Shown: positions 34,519-43,582, counted from the first letter of the stretch. The stretch is 64,000 nt of DNA from Senimuribacter sp049852125 (GCF_049852125.1 NZ_CP187532.1:2108001-2172000), one strand, 5' to 3'. Program-made: numbers and translations. The notes: generated from the sequence alone by a model not told the origin.

Positions 34519-37500
34519 TTACCTGCGGCCCGATACAGGTCGTCCTTTTATATTTGGTCTTCCAACAACCTCCGCAACAGTATCAAAAAACTCTATTACA
34601 GGATAAACGCCTCCATTTTGTCCTGTTTTAACGATTTTACCATTCTGGAGGTAAATCAATACCGGTGTATCTCCACGATAATCACTAAAAATCTGCTGCA
34701 GCCGCGCAAGTAACTGCTTTTCATCCCCATCAGCCGGAATTCTGACCTTGACTGGATCAGGCCCATTAAAGCTACGATAATTTCTGTACTCTCTTTTTTC
34801 TCCGCCAACAGCATTTTCAGATGACCGCTGACCATTATCATCTCCGCGTTTTACTTGACCTCCGCGGTATGACGCCTGCTCACGATCCATAGAAAGAAGT
34901 CCTTCTACATCGTTAATATCCACCACAGCGTCAGCAAGCAATTTTGGCATTTCATCCTCTTTAAAATTCAATTTTCCTTTAACAGCCACTACTTTATCTT
35001 CTGTGACAGCGCTTCCATACCGTTCATAAACATTTGGAAATACGACAACCTCTACGTCACCATACAAATCCTCCAAATCAACAAAAGCCATCATCTTGTT
35101 ATTTTTCGTTACCAAATTTTTCTTACCTGTAATCATTCCGGCCATGGTTACCGTCATGCCATCCGAAATTTCACTGTCCGCAGCTTCCGCTTCAACAGAA
35201 GCCGCCAACTGTTCGCTTGTCACTGTAGATAATTGATTGATGCGGTCTGCATACTCATTGAGAGGATGATCTGTAATATACACGCCCAGCATTTCTTTCT
35301 CCATGGTCAAAAGCATATCTTTTTCAAAGTTATGCACATCGGGTAATCTCCCCGTCGTATCCCCGCTGTTCATTTCCTGGCTGCTGATTGCAAAAAGAGA
35401 AATCTGTCCAGCTAAATTACGTTTCGCCGTAGTCTGCGCCGATTCAACTAGTCCCTCATAGACGGCAAGATGTGCCGCCCGGTTCTGATTCAAGCAATCA
35501 AGTGCGCCCGCCTTAATCAGGCTTTCCACTGCCTTTTTGTTGACTTCGCTGATTTCCACGTTGTTGATAAACTGGAAAATATCCTGCGGCCTGCCCTTTT
35601 CCTCTCTTGCCTTGATGATAGCCTCGATGGCGCCCTCGCCTACGTTTTTAACGCCCAGAAGACCGAAACGAATTTTTCCGTCCACCACAGAAAACTTCTT
35701 TTGACTGTCGTGAATAGACGGCGGCAGCACTTCAATGCCCATCTCCTTACAGTTTCTAATATATTTAGCGATGGATTTGGCGTCTCCCATGACGCTGGTC
35801 ATCAGCGCCGCCATAAATTCCACCGGATAATACTTCTTCAAATAGCCTGTCTCATAAGCGACCACCGCATACACCGCCGCGTGAGATTTGTTAAAGGCAT
35901 ACTGGGCAAAAGTTTCCATATCCGCAAAGATGGACTCCGCCGCCGCTTCGCTGATGCCGTTTCGGATGCAGCCCGGAATTTCCACATTGCCGGCATCGTC
36001 CAGCTTGCCGTGAATAAAGTATTCCTTTTCCTGCAGCATGACGTCTTTTTTCTTTTTGCTCATGGCGCGGCGCACGATGTCAGAACGCCCGAAACTATAC
36101 CCCGCCAGATCTCTTACAATCTGCATAACCTGTTCCTGGTATACAAGACAGCCGTAGGATACGTCCAGAATCGGCGCCAGTTCCGGCGTCACATACTTGA
36201 TTTTGTCTGGATTTTTCTTGTTTTCAATGTACCTCGGAATGGAATCCATCGGACCCGGACGATAAAGGGCAATGCCCGCTACTACATCTTCAAAACAGCT
36301 CGGTTTCAGATTTTTCATAAACTGGGTCATGCCGCCGCTTTCCAGCTGGAATACGCCTAAGGTGTTTCCGCCGGCGATCATATCGTAAACGGCTTTATCA
36401 TCGTAGCCCATCTTGGCAAAATCGATCGTTACGCCGTAATTTTTTTCGATCAGCTCCAGGGCGTCCCTGATAACCGTCAGGTTCCGAAGTCCCAGAAAGT
36501 CCATCTTCAGAAGCCCAAGTTCCTCGATGGTGGTCATGTTGAACTGGGTGGCAACGCCTTTGTCAGACATATATAACGGCACATATTCATCCAGCGGCAA
36601 CTTGGAAATTACAACTCCTGCCGCGTGGGTCGACGCGTGTCTGGGCATCCCCTCGATGGCACGTGACATGTCGATTACCTTGGCAATACGGGCGTCGCTT
36701 TCATACATAGTTTTTAACTCCGGATTCATGGAAAGCGCCTTGTCGATGGTCATTTTCAGATCAAAAGGAATCGCCTTGGCAACCCGGTCCGCCTCCGCAT
36801 AGCTGAGATTCAGCGCTCTACCCACATCTCGGATCGCCGCCTTTGCCTTCATCGTACCGAAAGTGATGATCTGGGAAACGTTCTCTTTGCCGTATTTTTT
36901 GATGACGTAGTCGATGACTTCGCCTCTGCGCTCGATACAGAAGTCGATATCGATATCCGGCATGCTGACACGCTCCGGATTGAGGAAACGCTCAAAAATT
37001 AAGCTGTACCGAATCGGATCCAGGTCTGTAATTCTAAGGGTATACGCCACCAAACTGCCCGCGGCTGATCCTCTGCCCGGTCCCACCATGATGCCGTTTC
37101 GCTTGGCAAAGTCGATGAAATCCCAAACGATGAGAAAATATTCCACATAGCCCATATTCTCGATAACGCCAAGTTCGTAATCAAGGCGCTCCTGCAGCTG
37201 CTGCGTGATCTCATCATAACGGTCAACAAGTCCTTGCTGACAAAGTTCCCGCAGATACTGCTGATTGGTCTTTCCTGCAGGCGGAATAAACTCCGGCAGA
37301 TGGTAATCGCCAAACACAAACTCCACATCACATTCCATGGCAATCTTGTGGGTGTTTTCGATGGCTTCCGGCGCGTAAGCGAAGATTTTCCGCATCTCGT
37401 CTTCGCTTTTCAGATAAAATTGATCGTTGGGAAAGCGCATGCGCTTTTCGTCGTCGATGGTAGTCGCTGTCTGAATGGCAAGGAGCACGTCGTGTGCCTC

Positions 37501-38142
37501 CGCGTCCTCTTGTTTTACATAGTGTACGTCGTTGGTGGCGACCAGCGGAATCTCCAGTTCTTTGGACAGCTTCACAAGCTGCGGGTTGATCATGGCTTCT
37601 TCGTCAAGTCCCTGATCCTGCAGTTCCAAATAAAAATTTCCGTGACCGAAAATCTCATCCATTGCCTGCGCTTCTGCCTTCGCACCCTCATAGTCCCGAT
37701 TTAAAAGACAGCTCTGCACCTTGCCTGCAAGACAGGCAGAAAGCGCGATAATACCCTCACTATGGGCGCGCAATACATCTTTATCGATTCTCGGCTTATA
37801 GTAGTAGCCTTCCGTGAAACCCTTGGATACGATTTTGATCAGGTTCTTGTAGCCGTCATTATTCTTTGCAAGGAGCACCAAATGCCCCTGGTACTTGTCC
37901 TTATCAGCGTCCTTGTCGTGCATGGTTCTCGCCGCCGTGTAAACCTCGCAGCCGATGACCGGCTTGATGCCCTGCTTCTTGCACTCTTTGTAAAAATCAA
38001 TGACGCCGAACATGACGCCGTGATCGGTAATGGCCAGAGAGTCCATCCCAAGCTCCTTTGCCCGCGCCACCACGTCGGTAATGCGCGCCGCGCCGTCCAG
38101 CAGGCTGTATTCCGTATGAACGTGTAAATGTGTAAAAGCCAT
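34519..38142 (-). CDS. dnaE: DNA polymerase III subunit alpha
   Basis: This 1207-residue replicative polymerase has the N-terminal PHP domain (HLHVHTEYSLLDGAARI), the polymerase catalytic motif PDIDIDFCIERRGEVIDYV near residue 400, GPGRGSAAGSLVAYTL, FAMGAYAF-type region ETFAQYAFNKSHAAVYAVV near 755, HhH and OB-fold segments near 1000 (VTMAGMITGKKNL, DVEVVVFPNVYE), and a C-terminal end of about 90 residues. It is the DnaE type, not PolC. Its ribosome site AAAGAGG is formed by the last codons of rhuM, four bases before the ATG, so translation of the two is coupled. pfkA follows. Confidence 0.96.
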   Translation of the reverse strand: MAFTHLHVHTEYSLLDGAARITDVVARAKELGMDSLAITDHGVMFGVIDFYKECKKQGIKPVIGCEVYTAARTMHDKDADKDKYQGHLVLLAKNNDGYKNLIKIVSKGFTEGYYYKPRIDKDVLRAHSEGIIALSACLAGKVQSCLLNRDYEGAKAEAQAMDEIFGHGNFYLELQDQGLDEEAMINPQLVKLSKELEIPLVATNDVHYVKQEDAEAHDVLLAIQTATTIDDEKRMRFPNDQFYLKSEDEMRKIFAYAPEAIENTHKIAMECDVEFVFGDYHLPEFIPPAGKTNQQYLRELCQQGLVDRYDEITQQLQERLDYELGVIENMGYVEYFLIVWDFIDFAKRNGIMVGPGRGSAAGSLVAYTLRITDLDPIRYSLIFERFLNPERVSMPDIDIDFCIERRGEVIDYVIKKYGKENVSQIITFGTMKAKAAIRDVGRALNLSYAEADRVAKAIPFDLKMTIDKALSMNPELKTMYESDARIAKVIDMSRAIEGMPRHASTHAAGVVISKLPLDEYVPLYMSDKGVATQFNMTTIEELGLLKMDFLGLRNLTVIRDALELIEKNYGVTIDFAKMGYDDKAVYDMIAGGNTLGVFQLESGGMTQFMKNLKPSCFEDVVAGIALYRPGPMDSIPRYIENKKNPDKIKYVTPELAPILDVSYGCLVYQEQVMQIVRDLAGYSFGRSDIVRRAMSKKKKDVMLQEKEYFIHGKLDDAGNVEIPGCIRNGISEAAAESIFADMETFAQYAFNKSHAAVYAVVAYETGYLKKYYPVEFMAALMTSVMGDAKSIAKYIRNCKEMGIEVLPPSIHDSQKKFSVVDGKIRFGLLGVKNVGEGAIEAIIKAREEKGRPQDIFQFINNVEISEVNKKAVESLIKAGALDCLNQNRAAHLAVYEGLVESAQTTAKRNLAGQISLFAISSQEMNSGDTTGRLPDVHNFEKDMLLTMEKEMLGVYITDHPLNEYADRINQLSTVTSEQLAASVEAEAADSEISDGMTVTMAGMITGKKNLVTKNNKMMAFVDLEDLYGDVEVVVFPNVYERYGSAVTEDKVVAVKGKLNFKEDEMPKLLADAVVDINDVEGLLSMDREQASYRGGQVKRGDDNGQRSSENAVGGEKREYRNYRSFNGPDPVKVRIPADGDEKQLLARLQQIFSDYRGDTPVLIYLQNGKIVKTGQNGGVYPVIEFFDTVAEVVGRPNIKGRPVSGRR

Positions 38143-38146
38143 GTTA

Positions 38147-39175
38147 TTACCTCTTTGCTGTATATGTTAGCGTACTTTCCTTCAGAAGCCGGTCAAAATC
38201 ACTTTCGTAAGACCTGTCCTGAAGTACTCGATATCTCTCGAATTCACTTTCTGCGAAAGCTTTCGCAATCTCTGCTGTAACCTTTCCTTTATTTTCTAAT
38301 ATCTCCGCATCATTAAATTTTAAAAATGCATCAAGCTTACTTGCCCAATCCGCCATTGTCATAGGGATATGCCGGCGCGCCTGCCTTGTCGCGTAATCCA
38401 GATACATCGTTACAATCTCATTGAGTTCCTCCATCTCCGGCTGAGAAAGATAGTTTTTAGCAATGGATACATCTGTTTTGACAATTTTCCCATGGGGTGC
38501 GTTCTTCCATGATGTAAGCCCCATATTTTCTTTTCTGTGATCCGCTCTTGCAACAATCACTTCGGCTGCAGTATTGCCATGGACGGCATAATGCATTTTA
38601 TTCTGCACTGTCGCAAAAAAATCTCGTGTAATCTGACTATCCACCGCATAATCTACTGCTGTTGCATATATATCCGTTATCTTTTGGTAAAATCTCCGCT
38701 CACTGGCTCTGATTTCCTGTATTTCTGAAATCAAATGGTCAAAATATTCCTCATCAAAGATTTGCCCATTCTTCAACCTGTCTTTATCAAGTACATAACC
38801 CTGTCTTGCAAAAGTATCCAGCACCTTCGTTGCCCAGCTGCGAAATTGGGTTGCGCGCTGAGAATTGGTACGGTATCCAACCGCAATAATTCCAGGCAAT
38901 GCGTAATGCTTGTATTGATAGGTTTTTCCATCATCTGCAGTTTGTGCAAAAATTGCACAAACTGAATCTTCCTCCAGTTCTCCGCTTTCAAAAATCGTTT
39001 TCAAGTGCTTGGTCACTACACTGCGGTCAACGTCAAAAAGCCTTGCGATGGCTTTCTGTGTCAGCCACACAGTTCCGTCCTGCACACGCACCTCAATAGA
39101 ATCCTCTCCGGCGTCTTTTGTAAAAACCAGAAAATCTATGGTACTGTTGCGAATTTGTATCGTTTTTTCCGTCAT
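38147..39175 (-). CDS. rhuM: RhuM-family protein
   Basis: This 342-residue protein matches the RhuM (virulence) family found in pathogenicity and accessory islands. Seen are WLTQKAIARLFDVDRSVVTKHLKTIFESGEL (a DNA-binding-like motif, landmark VDRSVVTKHL), HYALPGIIAVGYRTNSQRAT, FRSWATKVLDTFARQGYVLD and PMTMADWASKLDAFLKFN. The molecular function is unknown; family members are often near restriction-modification or Fic/Doc genes. The start is ATG 39175 with GAGGAG upstream; TTG 39178 is also in frame. It lies 12 bp after the MocR gene and directly ahead of dnaE, so a mobile accessory gene has been placed in a core operon. Confidence 0.9.
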   Translation of the reverse strand: MTEKTIQIRNSTIDFLVFTKDAGEDSIEVRVQDGTVWLTQKAIARLFDVDRSVVTKHLKTIFESGELEEDSVCAIFAQTADDGKTYQYKHYALPGIIAVGYRTNSQRATQFRSWATKVLDTFARQGYVLDKDRLKNGQIFDEEYFDHLISEIQEIRASERRFYQKITDIYATAVDYAVDSQITRDFFATVQNKMHYAVHGNTAAEVIVARADHRKENMGLTSWKNAPHGKIVKTDVSIAKNYLSQPEMEELNEIVTMYLDYATRQARRHIPMTMADWASKLDAFLKFNDAEILENKGKVTAEIAKAFAESEFERYRVLQDRSYESDFDRLLKESTLTYTAKR

Positions 39176-39187
39176 CAAAAATCTCCT

Positions 39188-40633
39188 CTACCTCTTCTGA
39201 TGTTTTTCTATGATATCCGCCAAAATTTTTAATGCCCTGCGCAAATCTTCCGGATCCGCGTAAGCGTAGGACAGGCGAATGGCATGATTTTCTCCATAGT
39301 CATACATGTTGCCGGGATTCAGCAGAATACCTGCTTTCAAAGCATCAGCAAAGACCTTGTCCATAGACACTTTGCAGTGCAGCCTGAGCCAGATGTAAAA
39401 GCCTCCTGACGGCTTGTTCCACGTGGCAATTCCTTTAAAATACTGGGAAAGCGCTGTCAGCGCATTGTCTCTGCGCGCCTTTAACTCCCGGCGCAGTGTT
39501 TCCAGATAAATATCATAATCGCCACTGGTCAGAAGTTCCGTCATCATCCACTGAGACACAGAACTGGCGCCGTAGTCGGTCTGCATTTTCACATCACCCA
39601 GGCGATACACCACCGCCTCCGGACCGACTACCCAGCCGATACGAAGCCCCGGTGCCATGGTCTTTGAAATGGTTCCCATATAAATAACCGATCCGGTTTT
39701 ATCTCTTGCTTTCAGAGACTTTGGCGGGTTTTCGTCAAACCAGAGCTGTCCATAGGCATCGTCCTCCAGAATCGGCATACGCAACCCCTGGCAAAACTGC
39801 ATAACCTCCCTGCGGCGTACCTCGCTCATCACCGTACCGGTTGGATTGTGAAAGCTGGGAATGGTGTAAAGCAGGCTGTCGCTGTCAGCTTCCTTCATAT
39901 TCCAATACGTAATTCCTTCGTCATCCAGCGGTACGCCCGAAAGCCGCATCCCTGCCGACTGGAAAATCTGCAGAGATTTCACATAGGATGGCGCTTCCGT
40001 ATAGACGCGGCTTCCTTTTTTTAACATACAGACAGAAATCAACTGCAATCCCTGCAGCGATCCGCTTGCCACCATAATGTTAGAAGGCTTCGCCTCAATG
40101 CCCTGCCGTTCTTTTAACCATGCTGACAGCGCCTGTCCAAGTTCGGGAAGTCCCAACGGTCCCAGATAGCCCAGGTTTGGAATCTTCTCCGGCATTCTTC
40201 CAAAAATCCGGCTAACCAGCTTTCCCGGATATAGCTCCGGTGCAAGCTCTCCCGTACCAATGCGAATGTAGCCTGGTTCGAATTCTTTTTTGTTAATGGT
40301 CTGAATCGTAGAGAGGTTTGCCCGAAAATGCCCGTTGCTGATATGCTTGTTCCAGTCAGGGGGCTGACTCATACGAATGGACCAAGTGTTGCTGGCAACC
40401 CTGGTGCCACCGCCGAAATCACTTTCTAAAATGCCGTAAGAAATGAGTTCTTCCATTGCACTGACCACTGTACTCCTGTTGACGCCAAAGGTCTGCGCCA
40501 TATCTCTTTGGCTGGGCAGACGACTGCCGATAGGCCAGTCTCCTGCCGCTATTTTTTCACTGATATATTTAACGATCTGTCTGTAAATCGGCGTCTTATC
40601 CTGCTTATTCGGTTTCCAGTCTACCGCAATCAT
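39188..40633 (-). CDS. MocR-type GntR/aminotransferase regulator
   Basis: This 481-residue protein has an N-terminal GntR winged helix (TPIYRQIVKYISEKI, GSRLPSQRDMAQTFGVNRSTV) fused to an aminotransferase class I fold with the PLP lysine in MGTISKTMAPGLRIGWV. MocR proteins use PLP as an effector sensor and usually control genes of amine, vitamin B6 or amino-acid metabolism. The start is uncertain: ATG 40633 (MIAVDWKPNK) matches family N-termini, though AAAGGA is 15 bases away, while ATG 40678 has no ribosome site. It is divergent from a LysE exporter across a repeat-rich gap, so that exporter is the likely target. Confidence 0.9.
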   Translation of the reverse strand: MIAVDWKPNKQDKTPIYRQIVKYISEKIAAGDWPIGSRLPSQRDMAQTFGVNRSTVVSAMEELISYGILESDFGGGTRVASNTWSIRMSQPPDWNKHISNGHFRANLSTIQTINKKEFEPGYIRIGTGELAPELYPGKLVSRIFGRMPEKIPNLGYLGPLGLPELGQALSAWLKERQGIEAKPSNIMVASGSLQGLQLISVCMLKKGSRVYTEAPSYVKSLQIFQSAGMRLSGVPLDDEGITYWNMKEADSDSLLYTIPSFHNPTGTVMSEVRRREVMQFCQGLRMPILEDDAYGQLWFDENPPKSLKARDKTGSVIYMGTISKTMAPGLRIGWVVGPEAVVYRLGDVKMQTDYGASSVSQWMMTELLTSGDYDIYLETLRRELKARRDNALTALSQYFKGIATWNKPSGGFYIWLRLHCKVSMDKVFADALKAGILLNPGNMYDYGENHAIRLSYAYADPEDLRRALKILADIIEKHQKR

Positions 40634-40712
40634 TTGGTTGGTTCTAAATCCTTTCACTTGGTGGGTGACAGCTGACATATTTCATGATACTATTGTACCA
40701 TACCTTACAAAG

Positions 40713-40982
40713 GCTTGCGATAGTTTTTGCCAGAAAAACCAAGTCAAACTTGCGAAAGCTTTTTACAAGCAAAACCTTGACAACATTGACAGATTCCTGT
40801 TTTTTTGTCAATACTGTCAATGTTTTTGACCCAAAACCTTGACAACATTGACAGATTCCATGATTTTTGTCAATTTTGTCAAGATAGGTATCGGATATCG
40901 GTTGCTCAATCGGTGCCTACCCTTGATTTATTGACAAAAATCCGTAAATAAAAGAAATTTGTCAATACCGACCGCACCAGAA
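40713..40982. repeat. Repeat-rich mocR/lysE intergenic region
   Basis: Two units starting CTTGCGA (40714 and 40750) form a degenerate direct repeat of about 36 bp. A perfect 28-bp direct repeat follows (40770-40797 and 40832-40859), giving tandem units 62 bp apart. Each unit has TTGACA-x3-TTGACA facing a nearby inverted TGTCAA. A third inverted repeat, ATTGACAAA/TTTGTCAAT, spans about 40938-40967. These could be operators for the MocR protein. Between 40679 and 41030 there is no other gene. Confidence 0.7.
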
Positions 40983-41030
40983 AACTTTTCGCGGTTACCC
41001 ATAGTAGAAAAAAATAGGAGGACTTCATTT

Positions 41031-41642
41031 ATGCCGCTTTTTTTACAAGGCTTCACCATCGGGCTGGCTTATGTAGCGCCCATCGGACTGCAAAATCTCT
41101 TCGTGATTAATACGGCTCTGACACAAAAAAAGAGCCGCGTCTATCTGACGGCTCTTATCGTTACATTTTTTGACGTGACCCTGGCTCTTGCCTGCTTTTT
41201 CGGTATCGGCGCGGTGATGAGCGCCTTTACCTGGCTGCAGATGATTGTTCTGTGCGTCGGCAGCTTAATCGTCATGTGGATCGGCATCGGTCTGCTCCGC
41301 GCCAAAGACAAAATGGACACCTCGACCAAAGTCGATGTGCCAATTCTAAAAGTCATTTCCACATCCTGCGTGGTAACCTGGTTTAATCCCCAGGCGCTCA
41401 TCGACGGTACCATGCTTTTAGGCGCGTTTCGCACCACCCTTCCCAAAGAACACGTCGTCGAATTCATCCTCGGGGTTAATCTTTCCTCGTTCGTGTGGTT
41501 CTTTGGAATATCAACGATCCTATCTCTGTTCAGCGCAAAATTCAACGACAAGATACTGCGCATCATCAACATCGTTTGCGGCGCGGTCATCGTATTCTAC
41601 GGCGCAAAGCTGTTCATCAATTTTGTGCAGATGATTCTGTAA
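41031..41642 (+). CDS. LysE/ArgO-family amino-acid exporter
   Basis: This 203-residue membrane protein of the LysE family exports basic or other amino acids. It starts MPLFLQGFTIGLAYVAPIGLQNLFVINTA, carrying the family's P-I-G-x-Q motif in helix 1, has about six hydrophobic helices, and a Q-A-L-I-D-G motif (TWFNPQALIDGTMLLGA) in the second half. The start is ATG 41031, with GGAGG upstream; longer frames lack a ribosome site. It lies divergent from the MocR gene across the repeat array, which suggests that MocR controls it. A good terminator follows. Confidence 0.9.
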   Translation: MPLFLQGFTIGLAYVAPIGLQNLFVINTALTQKKSRVYLTALIVTFFDVTLALACFFGIGAVMSAFTWLQMIVLCVGSLIVMWIGIGLLRAKDKMDTSTKVDVPILKVISTSCVVTWFNPQALIDGTMLLGAFRTTLPKEHVVEFILGVNLSSFVWFFGISTILSLFSAKFNDKILRIINIVCGAVIVFYGAKLFINFVQMIL

Positions 41643-41668
41643 TTGGCGTTTAATAAGATAACCTAATG

Positions 41669-41691
41669 AGGCAGCACAAGGCTGCCTTTTT
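41669..41691 (+). terminator. Terminator after the LysE exporter
   Basis: AGGCAGC (41669-41675) pairs with GCTGCCT (41681-41687), followed by a run of five T (41687-41691). Confidence 0.88.
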
Positions 41692-41812
41692 GTGTGCATT
41701 CTGCTGCCTCTCACCAGGATTTTAATTCTATTATTTTCATTTTTTTATATTTATATATTAAATTTACTCGTCGCTTATGATATGATACTGAAAAGCACTT
41801 TCTATTGCGATT

Positions 41813-41832
41813 TGATAGCAAAAATACTATCA
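41813..41832. promoter_or_regulatory. Operator-like inverted repeat before the toxin-antitoxin pair
   Basis: TGATAG (41813-41818) and CTATCA (41827-41832) form an inverted repeat 30 bp before the toxin start. It is a candidate autoregulatory site for the HTH antitoxin. Confidence 0.45.
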
Positions 41833-41862
41833 TATCATTACCAGAGATTGAGGCATAATACT

Positions 41863-42243
41863 ATGTATCAGGTCATATTTTACGAAGATGAGAAAGGCAT
41901 ATCTCCACTCTGGAATCAGCTTGAAGCATTTCGTACACACCAAAATAACAAAGATTACCGTATCCAATATAAACAAATGCTGCTCTATATACAACTTCTG
42001 CAAAACAATGGCACTTATCTTCCCAACACAATCACAAAACACATTGAAGATGGCATTTGGGAATTGCGTCCCGGTATGAATCGAATTTTATACTTTTTTC
42101 ACCACAACGATACTTTCGTTCTTCTGCACTCGTTTCGAAAGAAAATACAAAAAACGCCACGACGGGAAATAGAACAGGCAAAACGGGAACGAAACATATA
42201 TTTGCATAGAAAGGAATTAGAATTACATGAAAACTTGGAATGA
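41863..42243 (+). CDS. RelE/HigB-like toxin (Gp49 type)
   Basis: This 126-residue protein resembles the phage-derived Gp49-like/HigB toxins of the RelE superfamily, which cleave mRNA on the ribosome. Seen are YEDEKGISPLWNQLEAF, a Leu/Tyr-rich region (LLYIQLLQNNGTYLPNTITKHI), IWELRPGMNRILYFF and LLHSFRKKIQKTPRREIEQAKRE-like C-terminal sequence (landmarks WELRPG and HSFRKK). The start is ATG 41863, preceded by TGAGG. It overlaps the downstream HTH antitoxin by 17 nt, toxin first, as in HigBA modules. Confidence 0.85.
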   Translation: MYQVIFYEDEKGISPLWNQLEAFRTHQNNKDYRIQYKQMLLYIQLLQNNGTYLPNTITKHIEDGIWELRPGMNRILYFFHHNDTFVLLHSFRKKIQKTPRREIEQAKRERNIYLHRKELELHENLE

Positions 42244-42502
42244 CTATAAAGACTATGTACAATCACAGAATCCTAAATCGACTGACATTGAAGATACAGA
42301 AAATCTGGCTGCAATTATCAGCACGATAATCAAGCAAAGAACTACACTTGGCATGACCCAGAGAGAACTTGCTGCTCTATGCGGAATTCCTCAATCTTCA
42401 GTTGCGCGCATTGAATCATTAAAAACAACACCAAACTTAAATACACTGTTAAAAATATTACGTCCGCTCGGCTTAACTTTAACCGTATCTGCAACAAAAT
42501 AA
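42227..42502 (+). CDS. HigA-like XRE antitoxin
   Basis: This 91-residue protein has a helix-turn-helix of the XRE type (LGMTQRELAALCGIPQSSVARIE) near residues 40-62 and a short C-terminal tail. It overlaps the toxin gene by 17 nt and almost certainly neutralises it and represses the operon. The bases just before its ATG (GGAATTAGAATTAC) give a weak ribosome site, so translational coupling to the toxin is likely. Confidence 0.85.
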   Translation: MKTWNDYKDYVQSQNPKSTDIEDTENLAAIISTIIKQRTTLGMTQRELAALCGIPQSSVARIESLKTTPNLNTLLKILRPLGLTLTVSATK

Positions 42503-42526
42503 ATAACAGCTATCACACTTTTCTCA

Positions 42527-43087
42527 TCACATCGGTTTTAAATTTTGGTTCAGCCTATCCACCATCCAGGCAATGCGTTTTTCCCGTCCGGTGTCTGTCT
42601 TTGCGTCAAAATACGCGCGGGCATAAGTTTTCCGAACTGACAAGGACATAGCTTCAAAATTGGTGTGTGCTGGTTCATATCCCTGCAGCAGTGCAGAAAC
42701 CTGCGCAATTTGTTCCTCTGTAATTGCTGCCGCTTTCGATGTGTCCCACATCCCGTTTTTCTTGGCTTCCTCTATCTTCTTTCTGCCAAAATCAGTCATA
42801 AGCCCTCGTTCTTCCAGGCTTTTGGTCAGCGCCTTATTTTTTTCTGACCATTTGCTCTTTTCCCTGCGCATGGAGAAATATTTCTTATATGTTTTCTCAT
42901 CAATGCTTTGCATCTGACCGTCGATCCAGCCAAAGCAAAGGGCTTCTTCCAGCGCCTCCTGCGCTTTCAGTGTCTTCGGTCCGCCGGCTTTGCCAAACAA
43001 AAGCCACACACCCTCTTTTAAGGCGCAATGCTCGTAAAGCCAGGCTCTGAATGCTTCTCGATCCGCAAACTGCAAGATATCACCCAT
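42527..43087 (-). CDS. YdeI/OmpD-associated family protein
   Basis: This 186-residue protein matches the YdeI family: WLYEHCALKEGVWLLFGK near the N-terminus, EALEEALCFGWIDGQM, YFSMRREKSKWSEKNKALT, GRKKIEEAKKNGMWD and REKRIAWMVDRL at the end. The biochemical function is unknown; family members are small cytoplasmic proteins. The start is ATG 43087 (MGDILQFAD) with AAAGGAGG nine bases upstream; a GTG 21 bases earlier would overlap that site. It is probably monocistronic. Confidence 0.85.
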   Translation of the reverse strand: MGDILQFADREAFRAWLYEHCALKEGVWLLFGKAGGPKTLKAQEALEEALCFGWIDGQMQSIDEKTYKKYFSMRREKSKWSEKNKALTKSLEERGLMTDFGRKKIEEAKKNGMWDTSKAAAITEEQIAQVSALLQGYEPAHTNFEAMSLSVRKTYARAYFDAKTDTGREKRIAWMVDRLNQNLKPM

Positions 43088-43133
43088 GCTGTAATCCTCC
43101 TTTGACACGATTTAAAATCATCTGCGCACAATC

Positions 43134-43331
43134 CTACTCTTTATATTTATTGATGCCTGTGACGCTGCCCGGCAAATCCTTTGCAATGCCGACTGGTGGG
43201 ATTGAAACTTTTTGACCTTTCCAGTATTTAATCACCGACCTGACCGAAGCAATCAACAAAAGAATCACCAGCAATATGCCAAACACCATGCCGATATGAT
43301 CTGCGATAAATTCTACTGTTCTCATCATCAT
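43134..43331 (-). CDS. Small single-pass membrane protein, hypothetical
   Basis: This is a 65-residue protein with one hydrophobic helix (GMVFGILLVILLLIASV) and a cytoplasmic-looking basic tail (IKYWKGQK). AAAGGGGAATG precedes the start, which may be any of three adjacent Met codons. It lies between a YdeI gene and a degenerated fic remnant. I cannot assign a function. Confidence 0.55.
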   Translation of the reverse strand: MMMRTVEFIADHIGMVFGILLVILLLIASVRSVIKYWKGQKVSIPPVGIAKDLPGSVTGINKYKE

Positions 43332-43411
43332 TCCCCTTTCTAATTTTTATTACGATATCAACGTACGACCCAACTTTCATTTTTTTGGCGCCGCTACGAA
43401 CGATCCTACCC

Positions 43412-43582
43412 TCAGTTTTTAGCCTTTTTAAAATACGCTGAACTTGCCGCTGGCATAGAACGCTGTTCCGTGTTTCTTGCTAACCCGTATGCAGTGGGAA
43501 TTTTTCCAACCAATTCGCCTATTTTAATGACTAAATTCGTAAGATCTTCTGTTACTGTAAACATCGGTTCATAACGATCCAT
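43412..43582 (-). pseudogene. Truncated N-terminus of a Fic-family protein
   Basis: The first 30 residues (MDRYEPMFTVTEDLTNLVIK and IGELVGKI) match the usual start of Fic-family proteins, with the P-x-F-x-I-T-x-x-x-x-x-L-V-x-x-I-x-x-x-V-G-x-L pattern. After that the frame drifts into sequence I cannot match and stops after 56 residues. The catalytic HxFxxGNGR motif is absent from the region. A ribosome site AGAGGAAA precedes the ATG at 43582. It is a 3'-truncated remnant, head-to-head with the sigma gene. Confidence 0.5.

Noticed and set aside
35470..36360. 296-residue frame on the plus strand inside dnaE
   Set aside because: It is antisense to the polymerase catalytic region; no ribosome site or domain was seen.
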